58,682 bases of DNA from a virus. The stretch is from the IMG/VR virus record IMGVR_UViG_3300012685_000005, positions 1 to 58,682 of that record; one strand, 5' to 3'. Positions 26,828-36,072 of this stretch are shown here, piece by piece. The translations under genes were made by a program, and so were the position numbers. The notes beneath the pieces were generated by a model. The model had not been told where the DNA came from, ran no database searches, and saw only the letters and a program-made list of their open reading frames with translations. Every line of letters begins with the position of its first letter. The stretch's first letter is position 1.

Positions 26828-27317
26828 CGACATACTACAAATACGCCTCGCTACCACCGACGACATGCCCGAAGTCATGCGATTGGCGGTCACCGCGTGC
26901 GAGGAAAACGGGTTTTTGAATGCCTCGCCAGCGGCGCTTGCGAAAGAGATATGGCCGGCACTATGTCAGGACCATGGGCTCTGTCCCGTCATCGGTCCTA
27001 TTGGTGGGGCCATCGAAGGGCTGGCATTGCTCAGAATTGGTGCCATGTGGTATGCGCCCGAAACGACAGTTCTCGAGGAAAAAGCGATCTTCGTCTATCC
27101 GCAATTCCGCTCAGCCAAAGGCGGACGTGCGTCACGTCTATGCGCATACACGAAGAAAGTCGCCGATACGCTCGGAATTCCGCTTATCATCGGTGTGCTA
27201 TCCAATGCCAGGACGGCGGCCAAGGTGCGTATGTATACACGCATCTTCGGCGAACCGGCCGGCGCGTTTTTTTTGTACGGGTCAGCGACGGGTGGACATA
27301 AAGTGACGGAGCATTAG
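26820..27317 (+). CDS. GNAT-like acetyltransferase
   Basis: Encodes 165 residues, GTG start overlapping the previous gene by eight bases. Begins 'LQIRLATTDDMPEVMRLA' as in GNAT domains, has 'IGPIGGAIEGLALLRIG' as strands 2-3, 'EEKAIFVYPQFRSAKGGRAS' as the acetyl-CoA loop, and 'IIGVLSNARTAAKVRMYTRIF' as strand 5-6. In phages such genes may acetylate virion or host proteins. A run of eight T at 27,267-27,274 encodes part of FFLYG. Confidence 0.7.
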   Translation: MTDDILQIRLATTDDMPEVMRLAVTACEENGFLNASPAALAKEIWPALCQDHGLCPVIGPIGGAIEGLALLRIGAMWYAPETTVLEEKAIFVYPQFRSAKGGRASRLCAYTKKVADTLGIPLIIGVLSNARTAAKVRMYTRIFGEPAGAFFLYGSATGGHKVTEH

Positions 27318-27319
27318 CC

Positions 27320-30300
27320 ATGGGCGGCAAATCAAGTACCAGCACTCAGCAGGTCCAAATCCCGCCGTCTGTGCTCGCGCAATATAATGCGGTCAACGCA
27401 CGCGCGACTGATACCGCCTCGACTCCGTTCCAGCAATACAGTGGCCAGTTCGTGGCGCCCGTCAACGCGCAGCAGAATCAAGGCATCGCCGGCACCAACG
27501 CTGCGGCCAACGAAGCGCAGCCCTATTTCGGCGCCGCGACGGGCACACTCGGCCAAGCCCAAGCGGGTGTCAATCCGATCAATCAGTACGCGACAGGGCT
27601 CGCTGCGGGCTCTGCCGGCGCCGTGAATCCCGGCGCGCTCGATGTCGATCGCTACATATCGCCATACCTCAAGGATGTGGTCGGTTCAGAATCCGCGCTA
27701 TTGAATCAGAACAACCAGCAGCAGCAGGCCGGCCAGCTCGGCACCGCGATCCAATCCGGCGCCTTCGGCGGCGATCGCACGGGCATTGCGGCAGCGAATT
27801 TGGAACAGCAGCAGAATCTCGCGAATGCGAATATATATTCGAATCTGCTGAATCAGGGCTATAACACCGCGCTCGGCACCGCCCAGCAGCAGCAGGGCGT
27901 CAATCTCGAGGCCGGTCAAGCGAACCGTGCCGCATTGGGGTCGGCCGCGACGAATCTCGCGGGCATCGGCCAGACCGCCTACGGCGAGGGCGCCAACACC
28001 GCCACCGAACTCGCCGGCTTAGGCGCCGGCGCGCAGACCGCTGGCCTGCAAGGCGCGCAGGCGCAGATCGGCGCAGGCACATTGCAGCAGCAGACGCAGC
28101 AGGCACAGGACTCGGCACTCTATAACCAGTTCCTGCAGCAACAGTCCTACCCATTCCAGGTCGATCAGTTCCTGGCGAATATCGCCGAGGGCACCGGCGC
28201 GCTGTCGGGGTCGACGACGACGACGACGCAGCCGGGAGGGTTTTTCTCGGACAAGCGACTCAAGCACGACATCAAGAAAATCGGCGAGCTCTACGACGGG
28301 CAGCACATCGTGTCCTATAAGATGCACGGCGATCCGCGCACGCGCATTGGGCTCATTGCGCAGGATGTCAAGAAAAAGCACCCGGACGCGGTCGGCCTCG
28401 CCAAGGGGTACCAGATCGTCGATTACGGCAAGGCGACCGAAGAGGCGGCGAATCGCGGACATTTCTATGCGGGAGGCGTCGTGCCGATCCGGCAGGCCCA
28501 TGCCTCGGGCGGAGGCGCCGTGTGGGAGCCAGGCGCGTTTGCAGAGGGCGGTACCCCGTATGGCGGATCGGACACGCCCTATGACTTAGGATCGATCCTG
28601 GCGGCCCATCAGGCGATGTACGCGCCGATGCAGCATCGGCGGGATATCCCGAACCAAGGCGGTGTCGGCGGCCATCAACTGACCGTGGCGAGCGGATCAC
28701 CGACCCCGCCGCCGTCAGGCGCGAGCAATGTCAATCAGACGATCGGGCTCGGCGAGAAGGGCTACAAACTCTATAGTCACTTCAATAGCCCAACTTATAG
28801 CGGCCCGACGACTGGATCCGCCGCGGCTGGTCAGAGTGACGCGGGTTGGAATTCCATGGTGGACTCCATTGGAGCCCCGGCGGCGGATTCATCGGGTCTC
28901 GGCGCGGGATCGACGGCAGCCGCTGCTCCCGCCGCTACCGAGGCGGCTGCGCCGGTTGCAGCAGAAGCTGCGGCACCGGCTGCGGAGGCGGCCGCTGGGA
29001 GTGCTGCGGGCGCGGCTGGCACCGCCGCTGCGGGAGCCGCAGGTGCCGGCGCAGTGGGTGCAGGGACCGAAACGGCGGCCGCGCTTGCTGCTGAATATGC
29101 GGCAGCTTACGCTGCGGCCGCTGCCGCCGCAGCCAAACGCGGTGGGCGTATTCGCGGAAAATTAGCCGCCGGTGGAACGCCCTATGAGGGCGTGGCCGCA
29201 GGATCGCCCTATACCGACAGCGGCGGCGAAATCGACATTCCCGACACCGAGAACACGGCTCATTTGCAGAGCCCGGGTGCGCTCAAGAAACAGCCTACTG
29301 GACTACAGACTGCTATGACGCTCGGCAGTGAACAGGGGGCGAGTAACGCGCTTGGCAGCATATTCAGCAACCAGGCGCTGGCTCGAGGTGGCATCGCGGG
29401 CCGGCACGGCTATGACGATGGCGGCGATGTGCCCAATATGCTGCCCGAACAGACCGTGGAGGCGGCGCGCCCGTCGCCCATCGAATACACGGGCGGCGTA
29501 TCGAATACTGACGCCGCACCCATGAAAACCGAAGCGCCGCGCGGGGTGGCGGCCGGTGAGTCGGACACCCCGAAGGATCATTGGTGGAAGCACGCCGAGA
29601 ACGTGGTGCCGCTGCTATCGGGATTGGCTGCCATGGGTACCGCACCGACGCGGAGCTGGGGCACGGCGCTTGCGGCGGGACTGGGTGCAGGGGCCGAGTC
29701 CTATCTACCGGCACACCAGCAGCAGGCGGATATTCAGGCGCGGCAGATTCAGAATCAGATCGCGCAGACGAAATTGAATGCCTATCGACAGCCACCAGCG
29801 CAGATTCCGGGGGCGCAACCTTCCGATGCGCCTGACCCATCAGCCCCACTGCCGGATCGATTGCGCAAGCAGTACGCCGTCAATACGGCGCGGACCCCGC
29901 AGGAGCTCACTGATTTCAATCAGGCTCAAAATCAATCCATGCTGGTCGGGAAGGCGCCGATCGAGAAGGCGAATGCTGCGTATCAGAATCGCATAAAGAC
30001 ACAGCAATTCCAGAATCAGCAGGACGCGCAGAAGAATTACGACGCGGCTTATCACACGGCTACGCATTCTCAAGACCCCGCGTTGCGCGCATCGGCGGCA
30101 TCTGCGGCGGATGCGTATCGGCAATGGACCGGCGATCAATTCGAGACGCAGGACGGAGTGCTGCTGAATAAGCGCACCACGCAGCCGCCGATCGGGGCTG
30201 AGGCGCAACGCATTAGTCCGCAGGCTTACACTGAGTTGATGGCGCGCGCCGTCGCGAAAAGCCCCGTTCCCACTGGCGTACCTGGGGAAACGGTACTCAT

Positions 30301-31201
30301 GCCGAACTGGCAGATTGCCGGCGCGAAAAGCGCACAGGAGTATGTGGCCAGTTTGCCGCCGCCGGGGACGCCAGGCGCTGGTACAGATGCCACACCCTCA
30401 GCACCTACGCAGGCGGCACCCACGCGCCAAGCAGCGCCAGCCGTCGCGCCGAGGGTTGCGCCGCAGAAGATCGTGCCGACCGCTCCAGCACGCGCGGCGA
30501 CAGCGCCTACTAGTCCCACGACAGCCAACGCATTCGCCGATCCTGAGTACAAATTGCCTGCGATCAAGCGACAGATCGGGCTGACGCCTGGCAAGGATGT
30601 GGAGAAGCAAGTCGAAGCGACATCGGAAAAGCGCAAATTACTCCAAGAGGATGCCGAACAGACCGCGCAATCCTCAGCCGCCTCACTGCAATTCGGATTG
30701 GCGGCGAAGCAAATCATGGATTCCAAGGGCAAGCCCGTCACGGGCTTATTTGGCCCCGCCGCTAAGACGATCAGCAGCGTTTTTGGTGGAGTGAATGCGA
30801 CGAATTATCAAGAAGTCGCGAAGTATCTCGGTAATTTGGCCGTGCAGACCGGCAAGGGGAATTTCCCGAATGCGACTCAAAAAGAGGTCGGTCTGCAGTT
30901 TGAACAATTGAGCCCGAGCACGGCACAGACGGAAAGCGCGCTGAGGGATTTACTGGACGCCAACATCCGCACCAGTCAATACACGTTGGATACGGCGAAT
31001 CGTGCAGGTAAATATCTGGATCGCGCTGGCTACAACGGCGATCCTCAGCAGTTTTTCCGATGGAATCAGGCGCATTTCCCGCGTGAGGATTTATCCAAAC
31101 AGGCACCCTCGACCGCTGGCACTCAGGAAGGCGCGGTCGGCACCTCGAAGAGCGGCAAGCCCATCGTGTTCGCGAATGGACACTGGCAGTACAAACCGTA
31201 A
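27320..31201 (+). CDS. Large ejection (internal virion) protein with internal S74 domain
   Basis: Encodes 1,293 residues. The first 300 are Gln/Asn/Ala/Gly-rich with repeated 'NQQQQAGQLGTAIQSGAFGG' and similar segments, as in podovirus ejection proteins. At about 310-380 is a peptidase S74 domain (S310 in SDKRLKHDIKK, then RIGLIAQDVKKKHP). Residues about 530-607 are an extreme Ala-rich tract. The C-terminus is helical and includes 'YLGNLAVQTGKGNFPNATQK'. Proteins of this kind leave the capsid with the DNA and build a channel across the cell envelope. The S74 position inside the chain is unusual because it is usually C-terminal. Confidence 0.7.
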   Translation: MGGKSSTSTQQVQIPPSVLAQYNAVNARATDTASTPFQQYSGQFVAPVNAQQNQGIAGTNAAANEAQPYFGAATGTLGQAQAGVNPINQYATGLAAGSAGAVNPGALDVDRYISPYLKDVVGSESALLNQNNQQQQAGQLGTAIQSGAFGGDRTGIAAANLEQQQNLANANIYSNLLNQGYNTALGTAQQQQGVNLEAGQANRAALGSAATNLAGIGQTAYGEGANTATELAGLGAGAQTAGLQGAQAQIGAGTLQQQTQQAQDSALYNQFLQQQSYPFQVDQFLANIAEGTGALSGSTTTTTQPGGFFSDKRLKHDIKKIGELYDGQHIVSYKMHGDPRTRIGLIAQDVKKKHPDAVGLAKGYQIVDYGKATEEAANRGHFYAGGVVPIRQAHASGGGAVWEPGAFAEGGTPYGGSDTPYDLGSILAAHQAMYAPMQHRRDIPNQGGVGGHQLTVASGSPTPPPSGASNVNQTIGLGEKGYKLYSHFNSPTYSGPTTGSAAAGQSDAGWNSMVDSIGAPAADSSGLGAGSTAAAAPAATEAAAPVAAEAAAPAAEAAAGSAAGAAGTAAAGAAGAGAVGAGTETAAALAAEYAAAYAAAAAAAAKRGGRIRGKLAAGGTPYEGVAAGSPYTDSGGEIDIPDTENTAHLQSPGALKKQPTGLQTAMTLGSEQGASNALGSIFSNQALARGGIAGRHGYDDGGDVPNMLPEQTVEAARPSPIEYTGGVSNTDAAPMKTEAPRGVAAGESDTPKDHWWKHAENVVPLLSGLAAMGTAPTRSWGTALAAGLGAGAESYLPAHQQQADIQARQIQNQIAQTKLNAYRQPPAQIPGAQPSDAPDPSAPLPDRLRKQYAVNTARTPQELTDFNQAQNQSMLVGKAPIEKANAAYQNRIKTQQFQNQQDAQKNYDAAYHTATHSQDPALRASAASAADAYRQWTGDQFETQDGVLLNKRTTQPPIGAEAQRISPQAYTELMARAVAKSPVPTGVPGETVLMPNWQIAGAKSAQEYVASLPPPGTPGAGTDATPSAPTQAAPTRQAAPAVAPRVAPQKIVPTAPARAATAPTSPTTANAFADPEYKLPAIKRQIGLTPGKDVEKQVEATSEKRKLLQEDAEQTAQSSAASLQFGLAAKQIMDSKGKPVTGLFGPAAKTISSVFGGVNATNYQEVAKYLGNLAVQTGKGNFPNATQKEVGLQFEQLSPSTAQTESALRDLLDANIRTSQYTLDTANRAGKYLDRAGYNGDPQQFFRWNQAHFPREDLSKQAPSTAGTQEGAVGTSKSGKPIVFANGHWQYKP

Positions 31202-33348
31202 TGGGTATCGCCGTTCCCGCCGATGACATGCCCGACAATATCGTCCCTGCGGACGATATGCCCACCGAGCACGTGAGTTGGGCAGAAGAGAACTTGGCGG
31301 GTCCTGGCGAATTGATTGCGAGCACGATTGGCAATATCCCGCATGCGGTCGCGCATGGCGCCGTTGATCTCTATCGGCGCGTGACCGGCGGCAATACGGA
31401 TGCGCCCGATCCTGCGGCGGTTCGCGCGATCCAGGTGCCGACGGGTGCGGGGGGTCAGCAATTGGCGGGCGATATTTCCAGGATGATTCCACGATCAATG
31501 GAGGCGCAGCAGCCAGACGATACGAACATCCCGGAATTCAGTGCGGGGACGCAGAGCGTACTGCATCATGCTGGCGAGGTCGCAAGCGATGTAGGCGCCA
31601 TAGCCGGCGGCGCTGGATTGGTGAAAGGAGGTATTTCGGCGTTACGTGGCGCTATCGCAAAACCTCCTATTCCAAAGACCTTCACACCCGAGGAAGCCGC
31701 CGCGCAAACCGCCGCATCGCAGTCCATGGGCGCTGCGGGCGTGGCGCCCGATATCAGTGTCGCCCATCCCGCGCTCAAGACGGCGATATCTCAGGCAGCG
31801 CAGAAAACGGGCGGCGCCGTACATCCGGTCGCATTGGATCGTCACCTGGACACTGCGCAACTCGCCCTACCTGAAGGCTCTGAGCCGCTCAATCTGCGTA
31901 AAGGCCAGGCGACGAATGACGCGCAGCAAATCTCCGATGAGAAAAATCTGCGCGCCGACCCCGATACGCAAGGCATGCTGACCGACTCGATCACCGATCA
32001 AGATAATAAACTCGTCGCGAGCATGGGCGAGATTCGACGCCGTGCGACGCCAGATATCGTCCAGCGCAGCAATCCCGAACACGGTCAAGCCGCGATCGAC
32101 GCGATCAAAAATCAAGACAATCAGTCGGTATTGGACATCCGCGCGAAGTACAAAGCACTCACTGATGCGAATGGCGGTAATGTGCCGATCGACACCGGGT
32201 CCGCAATCTCTGGTATCGATGCCAAGCTAAAAAAAGGTTATCTCACTAGTACGGCGCAGGACAATGGGGTCATCTCGTCCGTCATGAATGATTTACGATC
32301 CGGCAAGCCCATTGACTTTGAATCCTTCGAGAACGCCCGAAGCCGTTTAGCCGAAATTCAGAGGCGCGGTGGCTCTGACGGCATCGCTGCCGGCATCGTC
32401 CATGACGCACTCGAAAGCATGCCGCTACCTCCAGACGCCGCACCATTGAAGGGGCTGGCCGATACGGCTCGATCGGCGGCCAAATCGCGGTTCGATACCA
32501 TCCGAGATAATCCAGCCTATGACGCGGCGGTCAATGACAACGTGCCCAAGCAAAAGGGACTGCACGTCATCGGCGCGCCATCACCGCTCGCAGATTCGTT
32601 CATGGATCGCTATGCGCTTGGTAATGGCGCGAATGCTTCGCGTGCATATATCCAGAGACTCAAAACCGCCGTTCCTGATCCAGTCGTGTCACAATCAATC
32701 GAAGCAGCGACACTCAACAAACTCCGCGACGCCGCCGGCATTGACACCTTCGGCAATGGCTCATTCCGCAATGCCTCCTATCGCAACGCCAACAACGCGC
32801 TCGCGCCTAAAGCCGATGCGCTGCTGAGTCCTGAGAGCATCGAGCACACCGCGCGACTACAGCGCGTCTCGGGTTACGTGAACGATGAAGGCAAAGCAAG
32901 TTCCGTGAATCGGTCGAATACATCGCTCGCGCTGCAACGATTCGGCGCGCAGTTCCCCGCAGAGCCCACAATCGCGGGTCAATTGGCGGACTACGGGACG
33001 GATGTCGCGGCCGGTCATCTAGGCCCCGCCGCCGTCGTCGGCAAGCGCATCGGCCAGACCATCTTCAAAAAGGCACATGACGCCAAGGCGTTAAAATCGG
33101 TACGGGACGCCAAATTGAAGTTTGCGACCGATGCGACGAAGCCTGGCGCGGGACTCGATGAGTTGCCAGCGAGCCGTCCATCACGCGCCACCGGCGGCAA
33201 AGTCGACAATGTCGACGCTCTGGTAAACCGCCTAATGACCAGATGGAAACAGGCAAAGCGCGCGACGGATCAGACGACGAAGCCCTTACTTAATATGCCG
33301 GACAGCGCGATCGTCCGCGCCCTAGACATCGCCCAGGAACACATCTAA
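31201..33348 (+). CDS. Second ejection (internal virion) protein
   Basis: Encodes 715 residues, overlapping the previous stop by one base (TAATG). Strongly helical, with long amphipathic segments in the middle (e.g. 'KLVASMGEIRRRATPDIVQR') and a hydrophobic N-terminal part (VASDVGAIAGGAGLVKGGIS). Its C-terminus (ATGGKVDNVDALVNRLMTRW, then 'TKPLLNMPDSAIVRALDIA') is a signature I associate with internal virion proteins of short-tailed phages. It probably forms the ejection channel with the preceding protein. Confidence 0.75.
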   Translation: MGIAVPADDMPDNIVPADDMPTEHVSWAEENLAGPGELIASTIGNIPHAVAHGAVDLYRRVTGGNTDAPDPAAVRAIQVPTGAGGQQLAGDISRMIPRSMEAQQPDDTNIPEFSAGTQSVLHHAGEVASDVGAIAGGAGLVKGGISALRGAIAKPPIPKTFTPEEAAAQTAASQSMGAAGVAPDISVAHPALKTAISQAAQKTGGAVHPVALDRHLDTAQLALPEGSEPLNLRKGQATNDAQQISDEKNLRADPDTQGMLTDSITDQDNKLVASMGEIRRRATPDIVQRSNPEHGQAAIDAIKNQDNQSVLDIRAKYKALTDANGGNVPIDTGSAISGIDAKLKKGYLTSTAQDNGVISSVMNDLRSGKPIDFESFENARSRLAEIQRRGGSDGIAAGIVHDALESMPLPPDAAPLKGLADTARSAAKSRFDTIRDNPAYDAAVNDNVPKQKGLHVIGAPSPLADSFMDRYALGNGANASRAYIQRLKTAVPDPVVSQSIEAATLNKLRDAAGIDTFGNGSFRNASYRNANNALAPKADALLSPESIEHTARLQRVSGYVNDEGKASSVNRSNTSLALQRFGAQFPAEPTIAGQLADYGTDVAAGHLGPAAVVGKRIGQTIFKKAHDAKALKSVRDAKLKFATDATKPGAGLDELPASRPSRATGGKVDNVDALVNRLMTRWKQAKRATDQTTKPLLNMPDSAIVRALDIAQEHI

Positions 33349-34433
33349 TGCCGTCCACATTCACGACCAATAAATCCATCGAAAAACCGAGCGCAGGTTC
33401 CTATAACAACACGTGGGCAAATCCCGTGAACGCCGACTGGGACGACATCGACAACGCGCTCGGCGGCAATACCGCCATCGACGTGACCGGCGTCCTCGCC
33501 GGCACCTACGCGTTCACTTTGTCGCAATATCAGCCGCCGAACATCGTGTTCACCGGTACGCTCGGCGCGAATCTCATCTACGCATTGCCATCGACCGTCG
33601 GCGGCATGTGGAGTGTATTCAACAACACCTCAGGCGCGTTTTCGATGACGTTCACGTCCGGCGGCGGTGGATCACTCATCCTGCCGCAGGGTAAGCGGAC
33701 ACTACTAGTCTGCGATGGCGTCAACGTGCAGTTTGCGCAGACGGCGGTCGCCTCAGCTAATCCCACAGCGCACGTGGGGCTAGCCGCCGTCAACGGCACA
33801 GCGGGCACGCTGATGACCTCGGATTCGGCACCGGCGCTCGATCAGGGCATCGCGCCGACTTGGACGGGCGCGCATCGATTCAATGCGGGCGTGACGCTGG
33901 CGGGCGCCGTGAGCCTACTTAGCACGGAGACCTTGGGCGCGGGCGCGGTCATCGATGGCACAGCGGGCGTGGTCAATGTCCTCACGCAATTATTCGCCGA
34001 TAGTTCAACCAAGGCCGCATCGACGAAATTCGTCAAGGATAATTTCGCGCCATTGGCCTCCCCGCATCTTACCGGGCATCCTCAAGCGATCACGCAAGCG
34101 CCGGGCGATGCGACGGCAGATATTGCCACCGATGCATTCGTGGCCGCCGCGATCGCAGCGTTAATCACGCGCGCAGGCAATACGACCAATGGTTCGATCT
34201 CCATAGGACCGTTTTTGATCAATTACGGTCAGCATACGACCTCGGGCTCAAGCCCCGACGTGATTTCTTACACGACCCCATTTACGATAGCGGTGTTCAG
34301 CGTATTTCCCTATCTGATCAACGCGAATATGACGCAGTTCGTGAGTTCGGGATTTATTACCTCATTGAATAACTTCACGCTGAATTTTGGCGCGACGGGC
34401 CAACTCATGGGATGGGTTGCGATCGGAGTCTAA
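33348..34433 (+). CDS. Tail fibre with gp53-like C-terminal domain
   Basis: Encodes 361 residues. The N-terminus (TFTTNKSIEKPSAGSYNNTW) fits a fibre docking domain. The middle contains repeats of beta-strand segments. The C-terminus (PFLINYGQHTTSGSSPDVIS, then 'YTTPFTIAVFSVFPYLIN' and a closing 'GWVAIGV') follows the pattern of the tail-fibre gp53-like C-terminal domain. It would recognise a receptor. It is the last gene of the rightward late block and overlaps the leftward block by four bases. Confidence 0.75.
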   Translation: MPSTFTTNKSIEKPSAGSYNNTWANPVNADWDDIDNALGGNTAIDVTGVLAGTYAFTLSQYQPPNIVFTGTLGANLIYALPSTVGGMWSVFNNTSGAFSMTFTSGGGGSLILPQGKRTLLVCDGVNVQFAQTAVASANPTAHVGLAAVNGTAGTLMTSDSAPALDQGIAPTWTGAHRFNAGVTLAGAVSLLSTETLGAGAVIDGTAGVVNVLTQLFADSSTKAASTKFVKDNFAPLASPHLTGHPQAITQAPGDATADIATDAFVAAAIAALITRAGNTTNGSISIGPFLINYGQHTTSGSSPDVISYTTPFTIAVFSVFPYLINANMTQFVSSGFITSLNNFTLNFGATGQLMGWVAIGV

Positions 34434-34657
34434 GGCTTCACTCCGGCATCATTCGTGAAGTCTGGCAGCCGTTTCTTGCGGTACCAGGGATGACCCGCGC
34501 GGATACGGCGGCGCGAACTGGGCTTCACCTTGATCGGCGTGAATTCGACGCTCTCCAATACCCGTGTGTCGGCGCGTTTGCGCGGCGTGCTTGAGAATGC
34601 CTGCTCGATCAGCGAATGCTTGACCTTCGGCACGGGGACAATGGGAGCCGGTCTCAT
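34430..34657 (-). CDS. Basic hypothetical protein, end of leftward operon
   Basis: Encodes 75 residues, very basic (Arg and Lys about a quarter). Contains 'SSRRRIRAGHPWYRKKRLP' and might bind nucleic acid. It is the last gene of the leftward block and its stop (TAG) overlaps the fibre stop. No family was recognised. Confidence 0.55.
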   Translation of the reverse strand: MRPAPIVPVPKVKHSLIEQAFSSTPRKRADTRVLESVEFTPIKVKPSSRRRIRAGHPWYRKKRLPDFTNDAGVKP

Positions 34658-34684
34658 TCGCCACCTGGCCTATCACGTGCTGAG

Positions 34685-34978
34685 TTAATCGTCATCGCCG
34701 TAATCCTTTTCCTCTCCGCACGTCGCGCAATGCTTGCCGACCATGTCGGGGCCATCGACGGAATCAACCCATTCGTGCTCGTGATTGTCGCGCTCGATCC
34801 GCGCGTCGAGGTCCGCCTTGAACTTGACGATGCGTTCGTCCCATCCCGGCCGCCAGCTTTCGTTGAACAGCGCTTGCAACGCCAAATCATTCAGCGTCTT
34901 GAAGCCATCGAAGTGCATCGATCCGCCGTCGTGGTAGACGATGAAATACTTGCTGACGCCATCAGCCATTCCGCTCAT
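34685..34978 (-). CDS. Small protein with CxxC motif
   Basis: Encodes 97 residues. The N-terminal half holds strands and a helix (FIVYHDGGSMHFDGFKTLND), and the end has HCATCGEEKDYGDDD, with a CxxC that may bind zinc together with nearby His. The start overlaps the next gene's stop (ATGA). No family is recognised. Confidence 0.6.
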   Translation of the reverse strand: MSGMADGVSKYFIVYHDGGSMHFDGFKTLNDLALQALFNESWRPGWDERIVKFKADLDARIERDNHEHEWVDSVDGPDMVGKHCATCGEEKDYGDDD

Positions 34979-35244
34979 AACTTTCCCCCTGGTTCAGTAG
35001 CCGGCAACGCCTCGCGCGCCACCGCGGCAGCCGCCTCTATCGTGTCGCACTCGAACAGGATCTTGCGCAGCGCCGCCTGCAATCTCTCGATGTCGGACTG
35101 CGCGCCGAGCGGGATCACCTTCGGCTTCAATTGAGCGATCGACGGTTCGAGATCCGGCGTCAGGTCAACCCGTTCGCGCATGGACTCAAGAGTGCCCTCG
35201 CGGACGAACCAGCGTTTGAGATAAGCGAGGGGTTCATTTGGCAT
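34975..35244 (-). CDS. Hypothetical helical protein
   Basis: Encodes 89 residues from the start at 35,244, which has AAGGAAACGACC before it. An open frame extends further upstream, but it runs into neighbours and has no matching site. The protein is helical (RLQAALRKILFECDTIEAAA) and ends in EPGGKL. It overlaps its neighbour upstream by eleven bases. Its function is unknown. Confidence 0.6.
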   Translation of the reverse strand: MPNEPLAYLKRWFVREGTLESMRERVDLTPDLEPSIAQLKPKVIPLGAQSDIERLQAALRKILFECDTIEAAAAVAREALPATEPGGKL

Positions 35245-35479
35245 GGTCGTTTCCTTGTGGATTAGTTTGTGAGCGTGGAGGCCGGCACCAACAATCCATT
35301 CGACACTCTCCGGTCTCAGGGTCTTGACGGTGCGGCCCCATATAGCTGCGCAGCCTGTCACGCTCCTCCCAAAGTTCCTCAATCGCCTCCCTGGCCTCGG
35401 TACTAAGTTCGTCCGGCGTATCGTCCTCGTTGAAAACCTCAGCGAGCCGGTCACATAGGCTTTGAAGGTCTCTATCCAT
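35234..35479 (-). CDS. Acidic small protein with Cys-rich end
   Basis: Encodes 81 residues: an acidic helical part (LCDRLAEVFNEDDTPDEL and 'EAIEELWEERDRLRSYMG') followed by 'ETGECRMDCWCRPPRSQ', a possible zinc site. It overlaps both neighbours. Function is not recognised. Such small Cys-tailed proteins are frequent in phage early operons. Confidence 0.6.
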   Translation of the reverse strand: MDRDLQSLCDRLAEVFNEDDTPDELSTEAREAIEELWEERDRLRSYMGPHRQDPETGECRMDCWCRPPRSQTNPQGNDHAK

Positions 35480-35669
35480 TGATGTGCGCGTCCCATTGTG
35501 ACTTCGTGAAGAACTTGACAGCCGCGGGCGGTCCGAACCAATGCGACCAGCACTTCGAGCAAACCCGGTTGATGCGCGGCGCTGGCTTGTCCCAATTGAC
35601 CGGAGACACCTTGTCGTAGTCCATGGTCTGGATCGCCGGTTTTGCGCATTTGCAGGGCTGCAGCGTCAT
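35472..35669 (-). CDS. Small zinc-finger-like protein
   Basis: Encodes 65 residues with C6-x-C8 near the start and a CSKCWSHW motif in the middle, consistent with a small zinc site. It ends in 'QWDAHING'. The gene overlaps the next by eight bases and the previous by four (ATGA). Function is not known. Confidence 0.6.
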   Translation of the reverse strand: MTLQPCKCAKPAIQTMDYDKVSPVNWDKPAPRINRVCSKCWSHWFGPPAAVKFFTKSQWDAHING

Positions 35670-35851
35670 TCGACACCTGCGGATTTGTCAGTAAGCCATT
35701 TGAGGATCAGCAAGAACGTATTAGCATCCATGGCGATCCCATGCTCGAACCGCATGAGCGTTGCCGCGCTAACGCCAATGTCTTTCGCGAGCGCGCGCAT
35801 GCTGATCTCGTGATGATGCCGATACGCCCGAATAACTTTGCCTAGCCTCAT
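35666..35851 (-). CDS. XRE-type helix-turn-helix regulator
   Basis: Encodes 61 residues from the ATG at 35,851 (AGGTGG upstream). It has the XRE pattern: RLGKVIRAYRHHHEISMRAL, AKDIGVSAATLMRFEHG as the DNA-recognition helix and 'NTFLLILKWLT' as the closing helix. It probably regulates leftward early transcription. A longer start is possible at 35,929, which would overlap the neighbour more. Confidence 0.75.
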   Translation of the reverse strand: MRLGKVIRAYRHHHEISMRALAKDIGVSAATLMRFEHGIAMDANTFLLILKWLTDKSAGVE

Positions 35852-36045
35852 TCGCCACCTGTGGATGTAGGGGGATAACGCCAGTGCGTCGGACGGTAAT
35901 AGCAGTACATCGACATGTCCGGTAACCACCAGAGATTGCCAACGCGCTTGAGCGTTTGTTCATTGCGCAGCCCTTTCTCGTCGTCGATCTTTGTCTCGAC
36001 ATCGACGTTTTCAGGCGCGGACAGTGCTCCTTGCCAATCGCTCAT
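35848..36045 (-). CDS. Hypothetical small protein
   Basis: Encodes 65 residues with a Trp/Tyr-rich C-terminal half (NLWWLPDMSMYCYYRPTHWR). Its start has TCAGGAG upstream. The stop overlaps the XRE gene start (ATGA), so translation of the two is probably coupled. No domain was recognised. Confidence 0.6.
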   Translation of the reverse strand: MSDWQGALSAPENVDVETKIDDEKGLRNEQTLKRVGNLWWLPDMSMYCYYRPTHWRYPPTSTGGE

Positions 36046-36072
36046 TTGGCTTCTCCTGAAGTAGATTGATAG

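Noticed and set aside
27255-27274. CCGGCCGG palindrome followed by eight T, like a terminator
   Set aside because: It lies inside the acetyltransferase coding sequence, and the T-run encodes FFL; the stem is too short.
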